This document shows, in pieces, positions 44,166 through 53,458 of a DNA stretch of 64,000 bases. The notes under the pieces are model-generated. The model had not been told where the DNA came from. It saw only the letters and a list, made by a program, of their open reading frames with translations, and made no database searches. The stretch is taken from the NCBI RefSeq assembly GCF_036169555.1, contig NZ_CP108032.1:1116001-1180000 (forward strand). The letters run 5' to 3'. This stretch comes from Streptomyces sp. NBC_00306. GTDB taxonomy: Bacteria; Actinomycetota; Actinomycetes; Streptomycetales; Streptomycetaceae. Positions within the stretch are counted from its first letter, which is position 1. Every line of letters starts with the position of its first letter. The translations under genes and the position numbers were made by a program.

Positions 44166-44594
44166 ATGGCCGAAGTCAGCGCCGAGGCACGCATCGAGGC
44201 ACCGGCCGAGAAGGTCTGGGCCGAGCTGACGGACTTCACCGGGTACGGCCGGTGGAACGCCACGCACACCAGCTTCCCCAAGGGCGGGCCGACGACGCTC
44301 GAGGTCGGCGCCACCTACGAGGAGAACATGAAGCTGATGGGCTTCCCCGCCGAAGTGACCTGGACCGTGGACGAGTTCGAGGCCGGCAGGCTGCTCGGGA
44401 TCAGGGGCAAGGGCCCGATGGGCGTCAATGTCGGCAACCGCTACTCGCTCACACCGGAGGGCGACGCGACGCTGGTGCGGATCGACGGCGAGTTCACGGG
44501 CGCGGCGGTCTCACTCATGGCCGGCAAGCTGAAGGACTCGGCGACGGCCGCGCTCAACGAGTCACTGCGCAAGCTGGGCGGCCTGGTCGCCTGA
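44166..44594 (+). CDS. SRPBCC family protein (polyketide cyclase/START-like)
   Basis: The product has 142 residues with a Bet v1/START-like fold: IEAPAEKVWAELTDFTGYGRWN opens the domain, and the C-terminal helix follows VSLMAGKLKDSATAALNESLRK. Such proteins bind hydrophobic ligands or are cyclases; no role is known. ATG 44166 has GAAGGGG 8 bases upstream. The 3' end, with its stop codon, is duplicated in tandem (44562-44635). Confidence 0.85.
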   Translation: MAEVSAEARIEAPAEKVWAELTDFTGYGRWNATHTSFPKGGPTTLEVGATYEENMKLMGFPAEVTWTVDEFEAGRLLGIRGKGPMGVNVGNRYSLTPEGDATLVRIDGEFTGAAVSLMAGKLKDSATAALNESLRKLGGLVA

Positions 44595-44635
44595 CCTCTC
44601 ACTGCGCAAGCTGGGCGGCCTGGTCGCCCGACCTC
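44562..44635 (+). repeat. 37-bp tandem duplication of the SRPBCC gene end
   Basis: Two 37-base copies lie at 44562-44598 and 44599-44635 and differ at one base. The first contains the last codons and stop of the SRPBCC gene; the single difference turns the TGA stop into CGA in the second copy. The high identity suggests a recent event. Confidence 0.9.
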
Positions 44636-44692
44636 GTCCGGCGCCGCCCAGCCACCCACCCCATGTCCCGTCGTCCACCCCATGAACAGGCA

Positions 44693-44722
44693 CAGGGCCC
44701 CGCGCGGGTGCGCGGGGCCCTG
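44693..44722. terminator. Bidirectional terminator between SRPBCC and PadR genes
   Basis: A perfect 13-base stem, arms 44693-44705 and 44710-44722, with a 4-base GGGT loop. It lies between convergent stops at 44594 and 44755. Confidence 0.85.
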
Positions 44723-44754
44723 CCGTCCATCACGGGTCAGTACTCGTCCACGGC

Positions 44755-45360
44755 TCAGTGCTCGTCGGCGAGAATCAGATAGAGCTTCTTGCGGGCTTCG
44801 TTGATGACCTCGACGGCCTTCTGCCGCTGCTCGGGGCTGCCGGTCTTCCAGACCTGTCCGAAGGCTTCCATCAGCCCCCAGCCGGCCTGCCGGATCTCGT
44901 TGACCGTGTCCCAGTCGACGGTGCGCCCGGCCTCTTCCCACGGGGCGTCCGGCCCCGACTCGGCCTCGGCGCGGCCCGATTCCGTGAGCGTGAACAGCTT
45001 CTTGCCGCCCTCGCTCTGGTTGGTGATCAGGCCTTCGTCCTCGAGCAGTTGGAGCGTCGGGTAGACCGAGCCGGGACTGGGCTTCCACGCCCCGCCGCTG
45101 CGCTCGCCGATCTCCTGGATCATCTCGTAACCGTGCATCGGGCGGCCCTTCAGCAGCGCCAGGATCGAGGCACGCACGTCACCGCGCCGCGCCCTTCCCC
45201 TGCCGCCACCCCGGCCGCGCCCGCCGCCGAAGGGTCCGCCGCCGAACGGCGGTCCGAACGGACCGAACGCTCCCCGGCGCCCTTCGAAGTCGCCCCGACC
45301 CTGATGGCCGGGTCCGCAGTGTCCCTGACGGTGACCGTGTTCGTGTCCTGATGAACGCAT
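44755..45360 (-). CDS. PadR family transcriptional regulator with His/Gly-rich N-terminus
   Basis: The product has 201 residues. The PadR winged HTH is clear (SILALLKGRPMHGYEMIQEI, then WKPSPGSVYPTLQLLEDEGL) with a helical C-terminal part. An N-terminal extension of about 65 residues is rich in His and Gly (HEHGHRQGHCGPGH, then GGG/FG repeats) and may bind metal or be disordered. ATG 45360 is preceded by GGAAGGGG. A CGATATATCG palindrome upstream is a likely autoregulatory operator. No transporter target adjoins it. Confidence 0.88.
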   Translation of the reverse strand: MRSSGHEHGHRQGHCGPGHQGRGDFEGRRGAFGPFGPPFGGGPFGGGRGRGGGRGRARRGDVRASILALLKGRPMHGYEMIQEIGERSGGAWKPSPGSVYPTLQLLEDEGLITNQSEGGKKLFTLTESGRAEAESGPDAPWEEAGRTVDWDTVNEIRQAGWGLMEAFGQVWKTGSPEQRQKAVEVINEARKKLYLILADEH

Positions 45361-45401
45361 GACTACGCCCCTTCCATCGTTGATCTGTCGCGATGCGTCA
45401 A

Positions 45402-45411
45402 CGATATATCG
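45402..45411. promoter_or_regulatory. Palindrome upstream of PadR
   Basis: CGATATATCG at 45402-45411 is a perfect 10-base palindrome, AT-rich in a GC-rich context, 42 bases upstream of the PadR start. Candidate PadR operator. Confidence 0.5.
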
Positions 45412-45485
45412 GAATAGCTCGCATGACAACAACCATCGGGCCGCCGATCCCCGATTGGCCTTGGCCTGCGGCTTTGTGCGGCCCC

Positions 45486-45497
45486 TACGGTCGGCTC
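45486..45497 (+). promoter_or_regulatory. Leaderless -10 element for PhzF-family gene
   Basis: TACGGT at 45486-45491 is followed by a 6-base spacer and ATG 45498. TTGGCC at 45461-45466 could be the -35 with 19-base spacing. Confidence 0.5.
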
Positions 45498-46319
45498 ATG
45501 CGGATTCGAATCGTCGACGCCTTCACCGACCGCCCCTTCGCCGGCAACCCCGCGGGAGTCCTGCTGCTGGACACCGACGGCTTCCCGGCCGACGCCTGGC
45601 TCCAGCAGGTGGCCACCGAGGTCCACCTCTCGGAGACCGCCTTCGCCCATCCCCTGCCGCCCGGCGGGGACGCCGACTGGGCGCTGCGCTGGTTCACCCC
45701 GGCCACGGAGGTCGACATGTGCGGCCACGCCACGCTGGCCACCGCCCACGTGCTGCGGACCACGGGTGCCGGTACGGGCACAGTCCGGTTCACCGCGCGC
45801 TGCGGCATCCTCACGGCCACCGCCGGGGACGACGGCACGATCACACTCGACTTCCCGACCTCACCCCTGACGGCGGTCGAGATCCCGCCCTCGCTGGCCG
45901 GGGCGCTGGGAGCGGAGGTGCTCTCGGTGCACGACACGGGTCCGCACATCGGCGATCTCCTCGTCGAGGTTGCCGACGAGAAGACCGTGCGGGGGCTGCG
46001 CCCGGACCACCGGGCCCTCGTCGACGTCTCCGACCGCGGTGTCATCGCCACGGCCGCCGCCGCCGACCCGGCCTCCGGCTACGACTTCGTCTCGCGGTGC
46101 TTCTTCCCGCGGGTCGGCATCGACGAGGACCCCGTGACGGGCAGCGCCCACACGGCCCTCGCACCCTTCTGGTCGGCACGTCTCGGGCGTACGGATCTGA
46201 CCGGGCTCCAGGCGTCCGCCCGCTCGGGCCTGGTCCGCACCTCGCTGCGGGGCGAGCGCACCGCGCTGACCGGCAGCGCCGTGACCGTCATCGAGGGCGA
46301 ACTGCTCACCGCTCCCTGA
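45498..46319 (+). CDS. PhzF family isomerase/epimerase
   Basis: The product has 273 residues and the PhzF fold: AFTDRPFAGNPAGV near the start, the catalytic-Glu segment EVHLSETAFAHP, then RWFTPATEVDMCGHATLA, and FFPRVGIDEDPVTGSAHTAL in the second half. PhzF isomerises a dihydro-hydroxyanthranilate in phenazine synthesis, but most family members have other, unknown substrates; no phenazine genes are nearby. A start at 45393 is possible but would cross the promoter. It is followed by a strong terminator. Confidence 0.9.
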   Translation: MRIRIVDAFTDRPFAGNPAGVLLLDTDGFPADAWLQQVATEVHLSETAFAHPLPPGGDADWALRWFTPATEVDMCGHATLATAHVLRTTGAGTGTVRFTARCGILTATAGDDGTITLDFPTSPLTAVEIPPSLAGALGAEVLSVHDTGPHIGDLLVEVADEKTVRGLRPDHRALVDVSDRGVIATAAAADPASGYDFVSRCFFPRVGIDEDPVTGSAHTALAPFWSARLGRTDLTGLQASARSGLVRTSLRGERTALTGSAVTVIEGELLTAP

Positions 46320-46340
46320 CCGCGCGCCTCGGACACCGAG

Positions 46341-46366
46341 GGGCGTACGGCATGCGCCGTACGCCC
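46341..46366. terminator. Bidirectional terminator between PhzF and CPBP genes
   Basis: A perfect 11-base stem, arms 46341-46351 and 46356-46366, with a 4-base ATGC loop, between convergent stops at 46319 and 46386. Confidence 0.85.
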
Positions 46367-46385
46367 TTGGTCACCCCCGCCCGCG

Positions 46386-47186
46386 TCACATCGTGGGCAG
46401 CCAGCTCACCTTCCCGGCGAGCAGCCCGTATCCGACGAAAGCCACGATGTCGAGCAGTGCGTGGGCGGCCACGAGCGGCCCGACCCGTCCCCAGCGCCGG
46501 TACAGCAGGACGAAGACCACGCCCATCACCATGTTGCCGACGAAGCCGCCGATGCCCTGGTAGAGGTGGTACGAGCCGCGCAGCACCGAGCTCGCCGCCA
46601 GCGCGGCCATCGGCGTCCAGCCCAACTGGTCGAGCCTGCGGAGCAGATACCCGACGACGATCACTTCCTCCACCACGGAGTTCTGGATCGCCGACAGGAT
46701 CAGGACCGGGTACTTCCACCACACGTCGGGCAGCGATTCCGGCACGACGGTGAGGTTGAACCCGGACGCGCGCGCGGCCAGATAGAAGGCGAGTCCGGCG
46801 CTGCCGATCCCCGCCGCGACGAGCGTGCCGCGTCCAAGGTCGGACCACGGCCGGCTCCGGTCGAAGCCGATCGCACGCATCCCGGCTCCCTCGCGCAGGA
46901 GCAGATGGGCCACCAGCAGCACCGGTACCAGGGCGGAGGCGATGCCGAACAGCTGCCAGGAGAGATCGAGCCAGGGGCGGCCCGGCGCGTACGACCCGTT
47001 CAGCGTGGCCGCCTGGTCCTTCAGTCCGCCCGGTTTCGTCAGTGATCCGACGAAGCTGATGAGCGCCGACACTCCACTCGCGCCCAGCGAGAGCGCGAGC
47101 ACCAGGAGCATCTCGGACCGCAAGATCTTCCGCGGCATGCCCTCCCCGGGGAGAGGTTCAGCCACGCGTCCCGCATCCGCCTGCAC
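46386..47186 (-). CDS. CPBP family membrane protein (Abi-like)
   Basis: The product is a 266-residue polytopic membrane protein. SVVEEVIVVGYLLRRL corresponds to the EExxxR motif of CPBP intramembrane proteases, but the Arg position is Val. The second motif is SVLRGSYHLYQG with His and the third AHALLDIV with His. GTG 47186 has GGGAGG 6 bases upstream. CPBP proteins act in CAAX-protein processing or bacteriocin self-protection; the lost Arg makes the activity uncertain. Confidence 0.82.
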   Translation of the reverse strand: MQADAGRVAEPLPGEGMPRKILRSEMLLVLALSLGASGVSALISFVGSLTKPGGLKDQAATLNGSYAPGRPWLDLSWQLFGIASALVPVLLVAHLLLREGAGMRAIGFDRSRPWSDLGRGTLVAAGIGSAGLAFYLAARASGFNLTVVPESLPDVWWKYPVLILSAIQNSVVEEVIVVGYLLRRLDQLGWTPMAALAASSVLRGSYHLYQGIGGFVGNMVMGVVFVLLYRRWGRVGPLVAAHALLDIVAFVGYGLLAGKVSWLPTM

Positions 47187-47379
47187 ACGTGCCTCCCATA
47201 GACCGAGCCCGTCCCGTCCCCATCCTCGTGCCGCCGGCGGACATCACCGGGCAACACCACAGGTTGAGACGTCACAGCTTGCCCGACGCACGGCCGGGGA
47301 GGGGAGGCAGGTCCCGTCCGGCCGTGGCCGGGCGGCATCCCGGACCGGCGGATCACTCGCCGAACAGGACCTGCACGCA

Positions 47380-47419
47380 CGCCGGCGACCGGCGCGGTCA
47401 CCCGCGCCGGTCGCCGGCG
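47380..47419 (-). terminator. Terminator of GCS2 gene
   Basis: A perfect 18-base stem, arms 47380-47397 and 47402-47419, with a 4-base loop, 20 bases behind the GCS2 stop. The rest of the interval to 47187 shows nothing. Confidence 0.85.
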
Positions 47420-47439
47420 GCGCCGTCGGCCGTTCGAGC

Positions 47440-48951
47440 TCAGTTCCGCGGCCCCGGGAAGCCGACCTGCCAGGTGTGGACCGGCTCGCCCTCGCGCATC
47501 AGCTCGCAGTAGCGACGTGTGGTGGCCGCGAGAGCCGCGTCCCTCCCCAGGCCGGCCTCCAGCGCACGGTGATACGTCTCCGACTGCCAGGACGCGCCGT
47601 TCATCCGCCGCTTGCACCGCTCCTCGATCACCCCGAGGTACTTGTCACGGTCGGCCGGCTCGATGTTCCAGGCGTCGAGCCCGGCGGCGGCCAGCGGCAG
47701 CAGTTCGTCACGCACGAGCTTGGCGACGGGCACCGTGGTGATGCCGCCCGCCCGGCCCGGACGCGGCCACTTGAGTTCCGCCTCGATGCCGTACCGGCAC
47801 CCCGCGTCGAAGTTCTCCGCGGCGGCCGAGAACGGCAGCCTGCTCCACACCGGCCGCGGCTCCTCGGCGAGCGCGCGCACGAGTCCGTAGTAGAACGCGG
47901 CGTTGGCGATCACGTCGGTGACCGTGGGTCCCGCCGGCAGGACCCGGTTCTCCACCCGCAGATGGGGCACGCCGTCGGCGACGCCGTACACCGGCCGGTT
48001 CCAGCGGTACACGGTGCCGTTGTGCAGCACGAGTTCATGGAGCCCGGGGATGCCACCGTCCTCGATCACCCGCAGCGGATCCTCGTCGTTGCATATCGGC
48101 AGCAGCGGAGGGAAGTACCGCAGGTTCTCCTCGAAGAGCTCGTACGCCGAATCCACCCAGCGTTCGCCGAACCAGGTCCGCGGCCGTACGCCCTGGGCCT
48201 GGAGTTCGGGCGGCCGGGTGTCGGTGGCCTGCTGGAACAGCGGTGGCCGCGACTCGCGCCACAGCTCCCTCCCGAACAGGAAGGGGGAGTTGGCTCCCAC
48301 CGCCACCTGAACCCCGGCCACCGCCTGCGCCGCGTTCCACACGTCGGCGAACCGGTTGGGCGTCACCTGGAGGTGCAGTTGCACCGAGGTGCAGGCGGCC
48401 TCGGGGGCTATCGACCCCGAGGTGCAGGTGAGCCGCTCGACGCCGTCGATGTCCAGCGCGAAGTCCTCACCGCGGGCCGCGACGATCTGGTCGTTCAGCA
48501 GCGTGTAGCGGTCGACGTCGGAGAGGTTCGCCGACACCAGGTCGTCCTGCTCGAGGGTCGGCAGGATGCCGATCATCACGATGCCCGCGCCGACCTCGTT
48601 CGCTTTCCGGTCCGCATATCCGAGCCCGGTGCGCAACTCCTCCCCCAGCTGATCCAGAACCTGTCCGCCGAGCCGGTGCGGCACAATGTTCACTTCCAGA
48701 TTGAACATTCCCAGCTCGGTCTGGAAATCCTGGCTCGCGATGCGCTCCAGGACCTCCGCATTTATCATCCGGGGCAGCCCGTCGGCGCCTGCGAGATTCA
48801 GTTCGATCTCCAGCCCCATGAGATTCTTGGGCCGGTCGAACCTCTTCTCGTCCAGCAGTCGCGCCAGTCCCGCCAGGCACTGCTGCAACTTCCGGCGGTG
48901 GCGTTGCCGATCGGACAGCGCGATGCCGCCTGCCACGACCTTCTCCCCCAT
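47440..48951 (-). CDS. Glutamate-cysteine ligase family 2 (GCS2) carboxylate-amine ligase
   Basis: The product is a 503-residue GCS2-family ligase. LMGLEIELNL (about residue 45) holds the metal/ATP-binding Glu pair, FNLEVNIVPHRL the next one and SVQLHLQVTPNRFADVWN the substrate region. GCS2 enzymes join Glu and Cys or another amine to a carboxylate. Actinomycetes use mycothiol rather than glutathione, so the product could be another gamma-glutamyl compound (inference). ATG 48951 has AGGAGG upstream but at 11 bases; a GTG at 48936 is an alternative. Confidence 0.85.
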   Translation of the reverse strand: MGEKVVAGGIALSDRQRHRRKLQQCLAGLARLLDEKRFDRPKNLMGLEIELNLAGADGLPRMINAEVLERIASQDFQTELGMFNLEVNIVPHRLGGQVLDQLGEELRTGLGYADRKANEVGAGIVMIGILPTLEQDDLVSANLSDVDRYTLLNDQIVAARGEDFALDIDGVERLTCTSGSIAPEAACTSVQLHLQVTPNRFADVWNAAQAVAGVQVAVGANSPFLFGRELWRESRPPLFQQATDTRPPELQAQGVRPRTWFGERWVDSAYELFEENLRYFPPLLPICNDEDPLRVIEDGGIPGLHELVLHNGTVYRWNRPVYGVADGVPHLRVENRVLPAGPTVTDVIANAAFYYGLVRALAEEPRPVWSRLPFSAAAENFDAGCRYGIEAELKWPRPGRAGGITTVPVAKLVRDELLPLAAAGLDAWNIEPADRDKYLGVIEERCKRRMNGASWQSETYHRALEAGLGRDAALAATTRRYCELMREGEPVHTWQVGFPGPRN

Positions 48952-49435
48952 CGAAGGGTCCCTCCTCGAGTGGGCTCCACGCAGCTCTGGTCGCTCGCGT
49001 CACGGACGATAATGCCCCGGCTGGCTGATCTATAACGCGGCGGGAACGCCCGGTGACCGCTACTGTGGGATGCGCGCCCGGGCGGCACATTCACTCGGCA
49101 TGATGCAGAACGCAGTTTCCAGCCCCGGCCCCCTGGTGAAAAACGCCGACGGGTTTCGGCCTACCGGCCCGTAGAGGAAATCCCAGGACGCGGCATCACA
49201 TGTCGGCTAAAACCCCCTGAAACTCCGCAGGAGAAAGACCTGAACCTGCCTTGCGGGAAATACGCACGAGCACTAGCGGAAACAATGTGAGAACACGTGT
49301 CGTATAAACTCCGCAAACGAGGCAGAGAGTTGGCGCCCGGCGGCCTGTCCCGGCCCCCCTCTGACCCCGCACGCTGACAGTGCCGTCCGCACCTGCCCAC
49401 GTTTCACCGTGTCTCCAAGTGAGAGGCGACCCATC
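48952..49435. other. 484-base intergenic stretch with candidate promoters
   Basis: No recognisable gene. A TACTGT hexamer at 49061-49066 may be a plus-strand -10. A 24-codon frame lies at 49100-49174. GGAAAC (49278-49283) and CGTATA (49301-49306) with 17 bases between resemble an ECF sigma promoter and overlap an ACACGTGT palindrome (49293-49300). The 49200-49330 part is AT-richer than the surroundings. These are weak single-site clues. Confidence 0.35.
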
Positions 49436-50023
49436 ATGCCGCTGCATGTCCCCCCGGCTCCCGCGCCTGCCCTCCGCAGCGTCCTTGCGGCACTCGGTTC
49501 CCCTACCGCCGTCCGTGAGGACCGCACACCCGCACTGAGGTCCGTCCAGGGACCTGTCAGTCCCGAATCGCCGCTCCCCGTCCACGTACTGGACCGGATC
49601 GTGCCGAGCGCCGGCCGGCCGCGCACCCGCCTCACCGGCTGGCGCTTCCTGATCCGCAGCGGAGAGAGAAGTGTGGCCGCCGCGGAGACGACCCTCACCG
49701 CCGACGGCTGGACCTTCTCGCACTTCTTCGAAGGCCCCTATCTCACCTCCACCGAACGTGCGCTGCGGCAGGCCGAGTCCATGATCACCGCCTTCCAGCC
49801 GCGCCTTCTGTCCATCCCCGAGCTCTACATGCTCACCCTGTGGCTGCACGGCGACACCGACGCGGACGCATCGACGGGCATGCCTCTCCCGACCGATGTC
49901 CTGGTCCCTCTCGCCCCGGCCCCTCCCGGCATCGCGGCCCACCGGCCGCACCGGGTCGCCGATCTGCTTCCGGTGATGACCCTGCGGCTCACCCCCGCCC
50001 CGCTGCTCGGCTCGCCGGCCTGA
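49436..50023 (+). CDS. Hypothetical Streptomyces protein
   Basis: The product has 195 residues, no signal peptide or membrane helix. The central block LTGWRFLIRSGERSVAAAET through WTFSHFFEGPYLTSTERALR looks like a compact alpha/beta domain; both ends are Pro-rich. I do not recognise the family. ATG 49436 has GAGAGG 10 bases upstream; GTG 49409 is the alternative. Codon use fits a real gene and a strong terminator follows at 50037-50066. Confidence 0.65.
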   Translation: MPLHVPPAPAPALRSVLAALGSPTAVREDRTPALRSVQGPVSPESPLPVHVLDRIVPSAGRPRTRLTGWRFLIRSGERSVAAAETTLTADGWTFSHFFEGPYLTSTERALRQAESMITAFQPRLLSIPELYMLTLWLHGDTDADASTGMPLPTDVLVPLAPAPPGIAAHRPHRVADLLPVMTLRLTPAPLLGSPA

Positions 50024-50036
50024 AAGACCGCTGCTC

Positions 50037-50066
50037 GCGCCCCGTGACCGTCCGGTCGCGGGGCGC
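50037..50066 (+). terminator. Terminator of hypothetical gene
   Basis: 13-base stem, arms 50037-50049 and 50054-50066, one G-U pair, loop of 4 bases, 14 bases behind the stop at 50023. Confidence 0.75.
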
Positions 50067-50121
50067 ACTGCCGCCCCGACCGGACTAGCCCGAACCGGCC
50101 CCCCTGAACCACCCGAAAGGA

Positions 50122-50137
50122 CAGCTCAGTTGAGCTG
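50122..50137. promoter_or_regulatory. 16-bp inverted repeat upstream of DUF5999 gene
   Basis: The arms CAGCTCA (50122-50128) and TGAGCTG (50131-50137) flank a 2-base gap. This is a perfect inverted repeat and a candidate operator in the 284-base interval before the DUF5999 gene. TTGACG at 50201-50206 could be a -35 without a clear -10. Confidence 0.4.
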
Positions 50138-50307
50138 AACCGTCCGCCCGGGTGATACGTCATTAACCAGTAAGAAGAGCTGCTGCGAAATCCCTGCGGA
50201 TTGACGCCCGTAGGGCAACACTGGGATCGGACCGACAGATACGGGGGGCGGCCATGAACACTTCATCCAGCCGCAGGACTCACACACCGCAGCGAAAGAA
50301 CCCACCC

Positions 50308-50499
50308 ATGTGCCAGCACCAACCAGCCTGCCCGACATCCGACTCTGCCGACAGGGAAGCGGCGCGCCTGGTGGCGCACCACCCGGAGCAGGGCTGGAGC
50401 CTGCTGTGCAACGGCGTACTCCTCTTCGAGGACACCGGTGAGCTGCTGCCCGACGGGCAGATCATCGCGCCGCACCGCCAGGTCATGACGGCCGCCTGA
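50308..50499 (+). CDS. DUF5999 family small protein
   Basis: The product is a 63-residue protein that begins MCQHQPACPTSDSADREA, the known start of the DUF5999 family, and continues WSLLCNGVLLFEDTGELLPD. The Cys/His cluster at the N-terminus could bind metal. The family is confined to Streptomyces and relatives and has no assigned function. An upstream in-frame ATG at 50254 has a better ribosome site (GGGGGG, 5 bases) but would add 18 residues outside the family; the true start may be either. Confidence 0.78.
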   Translation: MCQHQPACPTSDSADREAARLVAHHPEQGWSLLCNGVLLFEDTGELLPDGQIIAPHRQVMTAA

Positions 50500-50517
50500 G
50501 CGCCGTCCGTACGAGAA

Positions 50518-50553
50518 GGGGCCGGCCGGAGAGTCATCCTCCGAACCGGCCCC
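50518..50553. terminator. Bidirectional terminator between DUF5999 and gcvP
   Basis: Stem GGGGCCGG (50518-50525) with CCGGCCCC (50546-50553), and an inner CGGAG/CTCCG stem. It lies between convergent stops at 50499 and 50573. Confidence 0.8.
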
Positions 50554-50572
50554 GACGCATACGCGTCGCCCG

Positions 50573-53458
50573 TCAGTTGTCGTACTCCTCCAGCGGCGGG
50601 CAGGAGCAGACGAGGTTGCGGTCGCCGAACGCGCCGTCGATCCGTCGCACCGGCGGCCAGTACTTGTCCGCGGCGCTCACGCCGGCCGGGAAGACCGCCT
50701 CCTCACGGCTGTAGGAGTGCTCCCACGCCCCACCCAGCGCGGCCGCGGTGTGCGGGGCGTTGCGCAGCGGGTTGTCCTCCGCGGGCCATGCGCCCGATGC
50801 GACGTTCTCGATCTCCGCGCGAATGGCGATCATCGCCTCGCAGAAGCGGTCGATCTCGCCCAGGTCCTCGCTCTCGGTGGGCTCGATCATCAGCGTGCCG
50901 GCCACCGGGAACGACATGGTCGGCGCGTGGAAGCCGTAGTCGATCAGACGCTTGGCGATGTCGTCGACGCTGACGCCCGTCGCCTTCGACAGCGGCCGCA
51001 GGTCCACGATGCACTCGTGCGCCACCAGGCCCGCCGGGCCGGTGTAGAGCACCGGGTAGTGCGGCTCCAGACGCTTGGCGATGTAGTTGGCCGCGAGAAC
51101 GGCGACCTGTGTGGCCCGCTTGAGGCCCTCGCCGCCCATGAGCCGGACGTACGCCCAGGAGATGGGCAGGATGCCCGCGGAGCCCCACGGGGCGGCGGAG
51201 ATCGGACCCACGCCCGTCTCCGGGCCCGCGGTGGGCTGAAGCGGGTGGTTCGGCAGGTACGGGGCGAGGTGCTCGCGCACACCGACCGGGCCGACACCCG
51301 GACCGCCGCCGCCGTGGGGGATGCAGAAGGTCTTGTGCAGGTTCAGGTGCGAGACGTCGCCGCCGAACTTGCCCGGCTTCGCGAGGCCCACCAGCGCGTT
51401 GAGGTTGGCGCCGTCGACGTAGACCTGGCCGCCGGCCTCGTGGACCTGGGCGCAGATGTCGGCGACATGCTCCTCGAAGACGCCGTGCGTGGACGGGTAG
51501 GTGATCATCAGCACCGAGAGCTCGTCGCGGTACTGCTCGATCTTGGCGCGCAGATCCTCGACGTCGATCTCGCCGTCGTCGGCGGTCTTGACCACGACGA
51601 CCTTCATACCGGCCATGACGGCGCTGGCGGCGTTGGTGCCGTGGGCGGACGACGGGATGAGGCAGACGGTGCGCTGGTCGTCGCCGTTGGCGCGGTGGTA
51701 GGCGCGGACCGCGAGCAGTCCGGCCAGTTCACCCTGCGAACCGGCGTTGGGCTGGATGGAGACGCTGTCGTAGCCGGTGACCTCGGCGAGACGCTCCTCC
51801 AGCTCGCGGATGAGCGTCAGATACCCGGCGGCCTGGTCGACGGGCGCGAAGGGGTGCATCTGCCCGAACTCGGGCCAGGTCACCGGCTCCATCTCGGTGG
51901 TCGCGTTCAGCTTCATGGTGCAGGAGCCGAGCGGGATCATGCCGCGGTCCAGCGCGTAGTCACGGTCGGCGAGGCGGCGCAGGTAGCGCAGCATCGCGGT
52001 CTCGGAACGGTTCTGGTGGAAGACCGGGTGCGTGAGGTAGTCGTCGGTGCGCAGCAGGGAATCGGGCAGGGTGTCCGCGGAGGCGGCGTCCAGCGCCTCG
52101 ATGTCGGCGTCGACGCCGAAGGCGCCCCACACGGCGGTCAGCTGCGCACGGTTCGTGGTCTCGTCGCAGGCGAGGGAGACGTGGTCGGCGTCGACGAGGT
52201 GCAGGTTCACCCCGCCCTCACGGGCGGCGTGCAGCACGTCGGCCGCCTTGCCCGGCACACGGACGGTGAGCGTGTCGAAGTACGCGCCGTGGACGACCTC
52301 CACGCCGCCGGCCCGCAGGCCCTCGGCGAGCAGCGTCGCATAGCGGTGGGTGCGCCGGGCGATCGCCCGCAGGCCCTCGGGGCCGTGGTAGACGGCGTAC
52401 ATGCCCGCCATGACGGCGAGCAGCACCTGCGCGGTGCAGATGTTGCTGGTGGCCTTCTCCCGGCGGATGTGCTGCTCACGGGTCTGCAGCGCGAGACGGT
52501 AGGCCCGGTTGCCGTCCGCGTCCACGGAGACGCCGACGAGTCGTCCCGGCAGGCTGCGGGCGAACTTCTCGCGCACCGCCATGTAGCCGGCGTGCGGTCC
52601 GCCGAAGCCCATCGGAACGCCGAAGCGCTGCGTGGTGCCCACCGCGATGTCCGCGCCGAGGTCACCGGGCGAGGTGAGCAGGGTCAGCGCCAGCAGGTCC
52701 GCGGCGACGGTGATGATCGCACCGAGCTCGTGCGCCTGGTCGATCACGGGCTTGAGGTCGCGGACGACTCCCGAGGCGCCCGGGTACTGCAGCAGGACGC
52801 CGAAGACGCCCCGCTCGGCGATCTCGGCCGGAATGCCGTCGTGCAGGTCGGCGGTGACGACCTCGACGCCGGTCGGTTCCGCGCGGGTCTCGATCACCGC
52901 GAGGGTCTGCGGCAGGACGTCGGCGTCGACGAGGAACACGCCGTTCTTGACCTTGCCGACACGGCGGGAGAGCGACATGGCCTCGGCGGCGGCGGTGCTC
53001 TCGTCGAGCAGCGAGGCGCCGGAGGTGGGCAGGCCCGTCAGTTCGGCGACCATGGTCTGGAAGTTCAGCAGGGCTTCGAGCCGGCCCTGGGAGATCTCGG
53101 GCTGGTACGGCGTGTACGCGGTGTACCAGGCCGGGTTCTCCATGACGTTGCGCAGGATGACCGGCGGCGTGAACGTGCCGTAGTAGCCGAGGCCGATCAT
53201 CGGCGCCAGGACCGTGTTCCGGTCGGCGAGCGTCCGCAGCTCGGCGAGGACCTCGGGCTCGGTGCGTGCCTCGGGCAGCGCGAGCGCCTCGGCGTTCTTG
53301 ATGACGTCGGGAACCGCGGCCGCGGTCAGCTCGTCGAGCGAGCCGTATCCCACCTGGGCCAGCATCTTGGCCTGCGCCTCGGCGTCGGGTCCGATGTGGC
53401 GCTGCTCGAAGGGGGTGCCTCGCTCCAGCTGTGCGAGCGGAATGCGGTTGGCGGTCAT
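50573..53458 (-). CDS. gcvP: Glycine dehydrogenase (decarboxylating), P-protein
   Basis: The product has 961 residues, the full length of single-chain P-proteins. The N-terminal half holds [10 protein letters not shown] and the C-terminal half has the PLP Lys709 in [18 protein letters not shown]. It decarboxylates glycine and loads the aminomethyl group on the H-protein lipoyl arm. Start at 53458 because AGGAGG lies 8 bases upstream; a longer frame to 53536 would cover the riboswitch. gcvT and gcvH are not here, so the P-protein is expressed separately. Control is by the tandem glycine riboswitch just upstream. Confidence 0.97.
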   Translation of the reverse strand: MTANRIPLAQLERGTPFEQRHIGPDAEAQAKMLAQVGYGSLDELTAAAVPDVIKNAEALALPEARTEPEVLAELRTLADRNTVLAPMIGLGYYGTFTPPVILRNVMENPAWYTAYTPYQPEISQGRLEALLNFQTMVAELTGLPTSGASLLDESTAAAEAMSLSRRVGKVKNGVFLVDADVLPQTLAVIETRAEPTGVEVVTADLHDGIPAEIAERGVFGVLLQYPGASGVVRDLKPVIDQAHELGAIITVAADLLALTLLTSPGDLGADIAVGTTQRFGVPMGFGGPHAGYMAVREKFARSLPGRLVGVSVDADGNRAYRLALQTREQHIRREKATSNICTAQVLLAVMAGMYAVYHGPEGLRAIARRTHRYATLLAEGLRAGGVEVVHGAYFDTLTVRVPGKAADVLHAAREGGVNLHLVDADHVSLACDETTNRAQLTAVWGAFGVDADIEALDAASADTLPDSLLRTDDYLTHPVFHQNRSETAMLRYLRRLADRDYALDRGMIPLGSCTMKLNATTEMEPVTWPEFGQMHPFAPVDQAAGYLTLIRELEERLAEVTGYDSVSIQPNAGSQGELAGLLAVRAYHRANGDDQRTVCLIPSSAHGTNAASAVMAGMKVVVVKTADDGEIDVEDLRAKIEQYRDELSVLMITYPSTHGVFEEHVADICAQVHEAGGQVYVDGANLNALVGLAKPGKFGGDVSHLNLHKTFCIPHGGGGPGVGPVGVREHLAPYLPNHPLQPTAGPETGVGPISAAPWGSAGILPISWAYVRLMGGEGLKRATQVAVLAANYIAKRLEPHYPVLYTGPAGLVAHECIVDLRPLSKATGVSVDDIAKRLIDYGFHAPTMSFPVAGTLMIEPTESEDLGEIDRFCEAMIAIRAEIENVASGAWPAEDNPLRNAPHTAAALGGAWEHSYSREEAVFPAGVSAADKYWPPVRRIDGAFGDRNLVCSCPPLEEYDN

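Noticed and set aside
45498..46319. PhzF gene as sign of a phenazine cluster
   Set aside because: No phz core genes nearby; PhzF-family proteins are common and mostly unrelated to phenazines.
49196..50068. 290-codon minus-strand frame
   Set aside because: No ribosome site or domain; overlaps the better supported plus-strand hypothetical gene and its terminator.
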